Source of the DNA: JAGLHV01 sp023143305 [NCBI: Clostridia bacterium]
GTDB taxonomy: Bacteria > CBDUZB01 > JAGLHV01
Reading direction: 5' to 3'
NCBI GenBank assembly: GCA_030637025.1
Contig: DAOVVV010000006.1
Coordinates: 12,750 to 76,749 of the forward strand
Length of the DNA: 64,000 nt
The translations under genes were made by a program, and so were the position numbers. Positions 60,810 to 64,000 of this stretch are shown in pieces; position 1 is the stretch's first letter, and every line of letters starts with the position of its first letter. The notes below the pieces were generated by a model. It had not been told where the DNA came from and did no database searches. It worked only from the letters and a program-made list of their open reading frames with translations.

Positions 60810-61106
60810 ATGAAATATTATACTTGGGATAACAAAAAGAATGAAAAATTAATTACTGAACTAAATATTTCTTTTGAAGAAATAGTATTCTATATTGAAA
60901 AAGGTTGTTTACTTGATATTTTAAAGCATCCAAATAAAAAAAAGTATGAAGGACAGTACATTTTTGTGATTCGGGTAGAAGATTATGTTTATTTAGTGCC
61001 TTTTGTTGAAAATGAAAGAGAGATTTTCTTGAAAACAATTATTCCTAGTAGAAAAGCTACCCGTAAATATTTGAAAGGAGGGGGAAACGATGGCCAAAAC
61101 GAATAA
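60810..61106 (+). CDS. BrnT-type toxin
   Basis: 98 residues. YYTWDNKKNEKLITELNISFEEIVF resembles the start of BrnT/DUF4258-like toxins (W-D-x-x-K-N, then F-E-E), and YVYLVPFVENEREIFLKTI with SRKATRKYL is the strand-turn-helix end of this RelE-like fold. It starts only 10 bp after the -10 hexamer, so the transcript may be nearly leaderless. The next gene overlaps by 17 bp and encodes a ribbon-helix-helix protein, the usual toxin-antitoxin order for brnT-brnA. Predicted RNase; catalytic residues are not certain. Confidence 0.72.
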   Translation: MKYYTWDNKKNEKLITELNISFEEIVFYIEKGCLLDILKHPNKKKYEGQYIFVIRVEDYVYLVPFVENEREIFLKTIIPSRKATRKYLKGGGNDGQNE

Positions 61107-61413
61107 AGAAGAAAAAGAAATTATTGAATCTTACGAAAAAGGAGAATGGCAGTCAATAAGAAGACCAAAAGAAAAATTGCAGCAGTATAGAGCTTATGCG
61201 AAAGCAACCTTTAAAAAAAATAGAAGAATAAATATAAGGATATCCACAAAAGATATAGAAGAAATCCAGAAATTAGCGATGGAAGAGGGTCTTCCTTACC
61301 AGACGCTTATAACAAGTATTCTGCATAAATATATTACAGGGAAGCTTAAATTTTCAAATCAGGGGAGTAGGGTAAAAAATAGTAAAAGGGCATGCACGCC
61401 AAAAGAAAAGTAA
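61090..61413 (+). CDS. Ribbon-helix-helix (CopG/BrnA-type) antitoxin
   Basis: 107 residues behind AAAGGAGGGGG inside the toxin gene. Segment RINIRISTKDIEEIQKLAMEEGLPYQTLI (read as INIRISTKDIEEIQKLA) is a CopG/Arc ribbon-helix-helix that binds operator DNA as a dimer; LITSILHKYITGKL completes it. The N-terminal helix (EEKEIIESYEKGEWQSI) would wrap the toxin. It likely represses its own promoter through the palindrome at 60785-60795. The C-terminal tail is basic. Confidence 0.8.
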   Translation: MAKTNKEEKEIIESYEKGEWQSIRRPKEKLQQYRAYAKATFKKNRRINIRISTKDIEEIQKLAMEEGLPYQTLITSILHKYITGKLKFSNQGSRVKNSKRACTPKEK

Positions 61414-61460
61414 GGGAACAGTTATAAAAATATTAGTAAATTAAAAAGGAGGAGTAAATT

Positions 61461-61622
61461 ATGTCTATCGTATCGGAATCGGAGTATAAAGGGAATGCCA
61501 TGTTGGTCATTAAGAACGATGAAGAGGATAAATACCCTTTTCAATTCGGATTAAGAAAGGCCAGGCTGATACTGGAGAATATTGAAGAGATTAAGAAATT
61601 CGTGGAAAAAAACGAGAAGTAA
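61461..61622 (+). CDS. Small conserved soluble protein
   Basis: 53 residues behind AAAGGAGGAG. SEYKGNAMLVIKNDEEDKYPFQFGL then RKARLILENIEEIKKFVEKN (read in short parts: SEYKGNAM, KYPFQFGLRKARLIL). The pattern recurs in small proteins of many anaerobic bacteria as far as I recall; no function is known. A strong hairpin follows at 61644-61674. Confidence 0.72.
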   Translation: MSIVSESEYKGNAMLVIKNDEEDKYPFQFGLRKARLILENIEEIKKFVEKNEK

Positions 61623-61643
61623 CCTTTAGAAATTCACAAAGGG

Positions 61644-61674
61644 ATAATAACCACCCTTCAAGGGTGGTTATTAT
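61644..61674 (+). terminator. Strong hairpin after the 53-residue gene
   Basis: ATAATAACCACCC pairs perfectly with GGGTGGTTATTAT around TTCAA. The A/T-rich base makes it a likely terminator usable from both strands. Confidence 0.7.
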
Positions 61675-61694
61675 TATTAAAGAGGTTTATATTG

Positions 61695-61730
61695 ACGCAG
61701 TTATATTACTTAGAAGTAGTATAACTGCGT
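61695..61730. repeat. Second hairpin, ACGCAGTTATA arms
   Basis: ACGCAGTTATA (61695-61705) pairs with TATAACTGCGT (61720-61730) around a 14-base loop that can itself pair TACT/AGTA. It lies between the terminator and the promoter of the cassette region and could mark a boundary. Confidence 0.45.
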
Positions 61731-61791
61731 AAGGAAAAAACATTAACTTATTATCTTAAGACCATTCCCTATTGTCCACCGCCCAAAAAAC

Positions 61792-61821
61792 TTGACACTA
61801 ACTCCCCTTTTTTTCTACAAT
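61792..61821 (+). promoter_or_regulatory. Promoter at the head of the cassette-like array
   Basis: TTGACA (61792-61797), 18 bp, TACAAT (61816-61821). It lies 65 bp before the first cassette gene and about 48 bp before a GTTAT (61869-61873) that could be the first recombination point. Its place matches that of a cassette promoter. Confidence 0.55.
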
Positions 61822-61885
61822 ACTGTAGTGTAGTTTTCTGAAAATAGAGTAACCAGATAATATATAATGTTATGGTAGAAATTAA

Positions 61886-62167
61886 ATGAAAAAAAATAAA
61901 AATTTTTGCCCGATATTTTGTTTAATAACGCTTATTTCATTTGCTATTGCTGCTACTACTGTCATGCCTCCGATTCCACTATGGTGGAAAATATTATCTT
62001 TTATAGCTTTTGTTTCTACAATTCTGTGCTCAGTCCTTTGTATAATCTTTGGCATAATCCAATTTCAAAAAACACAATTAAAAAATAAAATTATAAATTC
62101 TCTTTGTATTGGGGTTATATCTGCGTTATGGCTGTGGTTCTTTATTGCATATATACAAAATCGATAA
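61886..62167 (+). CDS. Three-helix membrane protein in a cassette-like unit
   Basis: 93 residues with three hydrophobic segments (about 8-27, 32-57 and 69-88). No family recognised. The stop codon TAA overlaps the first bases of an attC-like site (62162-62231), the usual layout of integron gene cassettes, which carry mostly unknown small proteins. Ribosome-binding site is weak. The gene may be transcribed from the promoter at 61792. Confidence 0.6.
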   Translation: MKKNKNFCPIFCLITLISFAIAATTVMPPIPLWWKILSFIAFVSTILCSVLCIIFGIIQFQKTQLKNKIINSLCIGVISALWLWFFIAYIQNR

Positions 62168-62231
62168 CAAGTCAATGCACCTAACCGTAAAACGCTGCGC
62201 GTTTTTCGGCAGGTGATTTTCAGCGTTATAA
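62162..62231 (+). repeat. attC-like recombination site 1
   Basis: Starts with CGATAAC and ends with CAGCGTTATAA. The arms fold as in attC sites: CACCT (62179-62183 region) with AGGTG, and CCGTAAAACGC with GCGTTTTTCGG (one mismatch) around TGC, with the less-paired AAGTCAATG / ATTTTCAG boxes outside. The simple-site end GTT (62225-62227) is where recombination would occur. Length about 66 bp, normal for attC. Confidence 0.65.
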
Positions 62232-62248
62232 TAATGGAATAAACAAAA

Positions 62249-63334
62249 ATGAATAAAACTATCAAGAAAATCAGACTAGAAGATTTAGGCTATAGCAAAT
62301 TCTTTAAAGATAACCAAAGGTCTACTATAGACAACAACCTGATCCCAGCCCTAATTATCGCAGAACATAAGGAATTGTATGTTTTAAGAAATGAAACATC
62401 CGAATTCTCAGCAAAAATAACAGGAAAAATGATGTTTACGGCTTCATCCCGAGAAGATTATCCGGCAGTTGGTGATTGGGTTTTAATAGTAATCCTTGAT
62501 AAGAAACACGCCATTATTCGTGAAATACTGCCGAGAAAAACAGTGTTGATGAGGAAAGCGGCAGGTAAATCGGATACACAGATAATTGCTTCAAATATTG
62601 ACACAGCTTTTATTATTCAGTCCCCTGATAGAGATTACAATTTAAATAGATTTGAAAGATATTTTTCATTGGCAGAATCCGGAAACATAAAACCGGTAAT
62701 AGTTTTAAATAAAACCGATTTAATATCTGAATCAGATCTAGAAATAAAATTAGCTGAAATAAAAGATAGGTTCAGGAACACTAAGATTTATGCAACAAGT
62801 ACCATTACAGGGAAAGGTGTTGCTGACTTTAAAAAAAATATTAAACAAGGGGTTACATATTGTTTTCTTGGTTCTTCTGGTGTGGGGAAATCTTCCATTA
62901 TAAATATGCTTATAGGTGGAAATTTAATTGAAACAGGAGAAATAAGTTCCTATACAAATAGAGGTAAGCACGTTACCACACACAGAGAACTTTTTATATT
63001 AGAGAACGGTGGCCTTTTGATTGATAATCCCGGAATGCGTGAAATAGGATTATTAGACTCAGGAGCAGGGATAAAAAACGTTTTTTCTGAGATTTATGCT
63101 TTGTCAAAAAAATGCAAATTCTCAGATTGCACCCATATAAATGAACCGAACTGTGCTGTCTTAGCAGCTATCAACTCAGGCGTTTTAGATAAAAGTAAAT
63201 ATGATAACTATATTAAGCTTTTAAAGGAAAATGAATATAATACTATGACGAAGCTTGAAAAAAGAAAAAAAGACCGTGATTTTGGGCAGTTTATTAAGAC
63301 AGCAAAAAAGCAAATAAAGAAATACAAAGTCTAA
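62249..63334 (+). CDS. rsgA: Ribosome small-subunit GTPase RsgA, in a cassette-like unit
   Basis: 361 residues. N-terminal OB-fold part, then a circularly permuted GTPase: G4 LNKTDL, G1 LGSSGVGKSSIINML, G3 DNPGMREIG, and the zinc site with C-x5-CTH-x5-C in KKCKFSDCTHINEPNC. RsgA matures the 30S ribosomal subunit. It is bounded by attC-like sites on both sides, so it seems to be the cargo of a cassette (about 62226-63391); a ribosome-biogenesis GTPase is unusual cargo. Whether a second chromosomal rsgA exists cannot be seen. The reading frame is complete. Confidence 0.93.
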   Translation: MNKTIKKIRLEDLGYSKFFKDNQRSTIDNNLIPALIIAEHKELYVLRNETSEFSAKITGKMMFTASSREDYPAVGDWVLIVILDKKHAIIREILPRKTVLMRKAAGKSDTQIIASNIDTAFIIQSPDRDYNLNRFERYFSLAESGNIKPVIVLNKTDLISESDLEIKLAEIKDRFRNTKIYATSTITGKGVADFKKNIKQGVTYCFLGSSGVGKSSIINMLIGGNLIETGEISSYTNRGKHVTTHRELFILENGGLLIDNPGMREIGLLDSGAGIKNVFSEIYALSKKCKFSDCTHINEPNCAVLAAINSGVLDKSKYDNYIKLLKENEYNTMTKLEKRKKDRDFGQFIKTAKKQIKKYKV

Positions 63335-63397
63335 CAAATCGTTGCACCTGACATTTGTCCGCTTCGCGTAAAAAGCAGGTGAGTTCAAGCGTTCGGT
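63329..63397 (+). repeat. attC-like recombination site 2
   Basis: Begins with GTCTAAC (63329-63335), which fits the RYYYAAC consensus exactly and overlaps the rsgA stop, and ends with TTCAAGCGTTCGGT. Arms GCACCTG and GCAGGTG pair, the L-type boxes AAATCGTTG and GTTCAAGCG match many attC sites, and a GCTTCGC loop lies at the centre. About 69 bp. GTT at 63391-63393 is the expected crossover point. Confidence 0.72.
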
Positions 63398-63475
63398 GAT
63401 ATATAGATAACTTTTTCAGAACTATGGTTGATAGCTTATGAACATTTAATTTGCCATTGAAAAGGAGAATCTGTT

Positions 63476-63973
63476 TTGCTTGTTAGTTTTGCCAGATCCA
63501 AGATGATCAGAATAGCGTTATCAACTTTTGCGGCTTTATTGATTCTTTGGGCGAGCTGTATCAGGGCCGAAGAGAAAGACCAACTGTCATACCCGGAATT
63601 GGGGATCACTACTTCCTCCCTTATTATACATCCTAGCATAGGTTACTGGTGGGGCCGAACAGGACTTCGATTTACAGGGATGTATTTAAACAAGGACCAT
63701 CACGAGTTCCATCTCAATATCGGCTATGGGTTATATGACTCAGAGAAAGTGCAGCATAGTATCAACCTTTTAACAAGCTGGGTTGCTGGTAGTGATCCAG
63801 GTGCAGATTACAGGTATGGGGCAACAGGTATAGCATATAGTCTTAATTACAGGGGGTTCTTTTTTGAAATAGGGCTTGCGCGGCCATGGAGAGATGACCT
63901 TGGCAACCTTGCTAATGATCCTGTTGTTCCCTGTGGCTATTGGGGATATATACATCGCTTTAGGCCAGAGTAA
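63476..63973 (+). CDS. Exported outer-membrane-like protein in a cassette-like unit
   Basis: 165 residues from TTG 63476 (AAAAGGAG about 11 bases upstream); ATG 63503 (MIRIALSTFAALLILW) is an alternative start. Signal peptide with cleavage near IRA-EE. The mature part has alternating aromatic strands (IGYWWGRTGLRFTGMYL, EFHLNIGYGLYD, GIAYSLNYRGFFFEIGLA), which look like a small outer-membrane beta-barrel. It lies after attC-like site 2 and the window ends 27 bp after the stop, so a closing attC site would lie outside. The gene is richer in GC than its surroundings. Confidence 0.65.
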   Translation: MLVSFARSKMIRIALSTFAALLILWASCIRAEEKDQLSYPELGITTSSLIIHPSIGYWWGRTGLRFTGMYLNKDHHEFHLNIGYGLYDSEKVQHSINLLTSWVAGSDPGADYRYGATGIAYSLNYRGFFFEIGLARPWRDDLGNLANDPVVPCGYWGYIHRFRPE

Positions 63974-64000
63974 TTGATAATCACCGTTTTGAAATAAAGA

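Noticed and set aside
61865-61885. attI integration site before the first cassette
   Set aside because: Only a GTTAT match is present; without an integrase gene or flanking direct repeats it cannot be called.
1-64000. tRNA, rRNA, prophage or complete insertion sequences
   Set aside because: None was recognised by eye on either strand; short or divergent tRNA genes could have been missed and a tRNAscan run would settle it.

Overview
The window looks like a chromosomal stretch from an uncultured, strictly anaerobic bacterium with an outer membrane. The DNA is AT-rich. Evidence for anaerobic life: an [FeFe]-hydrogenase, a hybrid-cluster protein, a desulforedoxin, many Fe-S proteins and an NrdD-like glycyl-radical fragment. 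Evidence for a diderm envelope: a TonB-dependent receptor, several lipoproteins with signal-peptidase-II motifs and an outer-membrane-like last gene. I cannot assign a phylum. Almost every gene is on the + strand; the only minus-strand coding remnant I can support is a truncated IS110-type transposase start at 10801-10911. I saw no rRNA or tRNA gene and no CRISPR array.

Layout. (1) 1-955: small redox genes (thioredoxin remnant, two-helix membrane protein, YHS lipoprotein, desulforedoxin). (2) 1036-10786: a tightly packed, often overlapping arsenosugar operon. Its centre is one protein joining the radical-SAM enzyme ArsS to the arsenite methyltransferase ArsM, with both arsenosugar-associated glycosyltransferase families, two DUF547 domains (one fused to a GH15 glucoamylase-like enzyme), an SDR, a TVP38 membrane protein and a flavin disulfide oxidoreductase. 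(3) 11000-15270: a segment bounded by a 47-bp direct repeat, carrying an Rrf2 regulator, a broken HD-domain gene, a visibly more GC-rich hcp and an AAA-type ATPase. (4) 15383-20833: GIY-YIG protein, glycerol kinase, then a second arsenic block (Acr3, stand-alone ArsM, ferredoxin protein). (5) 21016-38276: RRM protein, PEP carboxykinase behind a terminated leader, purC, gamma-carbonic anhydrase, an nth-nfo base-excision-repair pair, an active/inactive M16 peptidase pair, a phasin-like/ABC1-kinase pair, a DUF4153 protein and a substrate-binding protein. (6) 38349-42704: TonB receptor, then ilvB-ilvN behind two successive leader-peptide attenuators. (7) 44735-48211: ArsR, ArsP-type permease, thioredoxins and CcdA, a third arsenic/redox block. 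(8) 50650-59957: Fur/PerR-type regulator, glycyl-radical-like protein, cysK-nifS-nadA-iscU, [FeFe]-hydrogenase. (9) 60155-64000: FmdB protein, BrnT-type toxin-antitoxin, then a small integron-like cassette array with two attC-like sites and an rsgA cassette, without an integrase in view.

The genes suggest a cell heavily committed to arsenic handling: it could export As(III) (Acr3), methylate it (two different ArsM domains), convert methylated arsenic to arsenosugars (ArsS and partners) and possibly export organoarsenicals (ArsP type). Two families of small non-coding elements occur between genes: three copies of a roughly 155-bp inverted-repeat element, each ending 31-34 bp before a start codon, one of them interrupted by a second 141-bp element.
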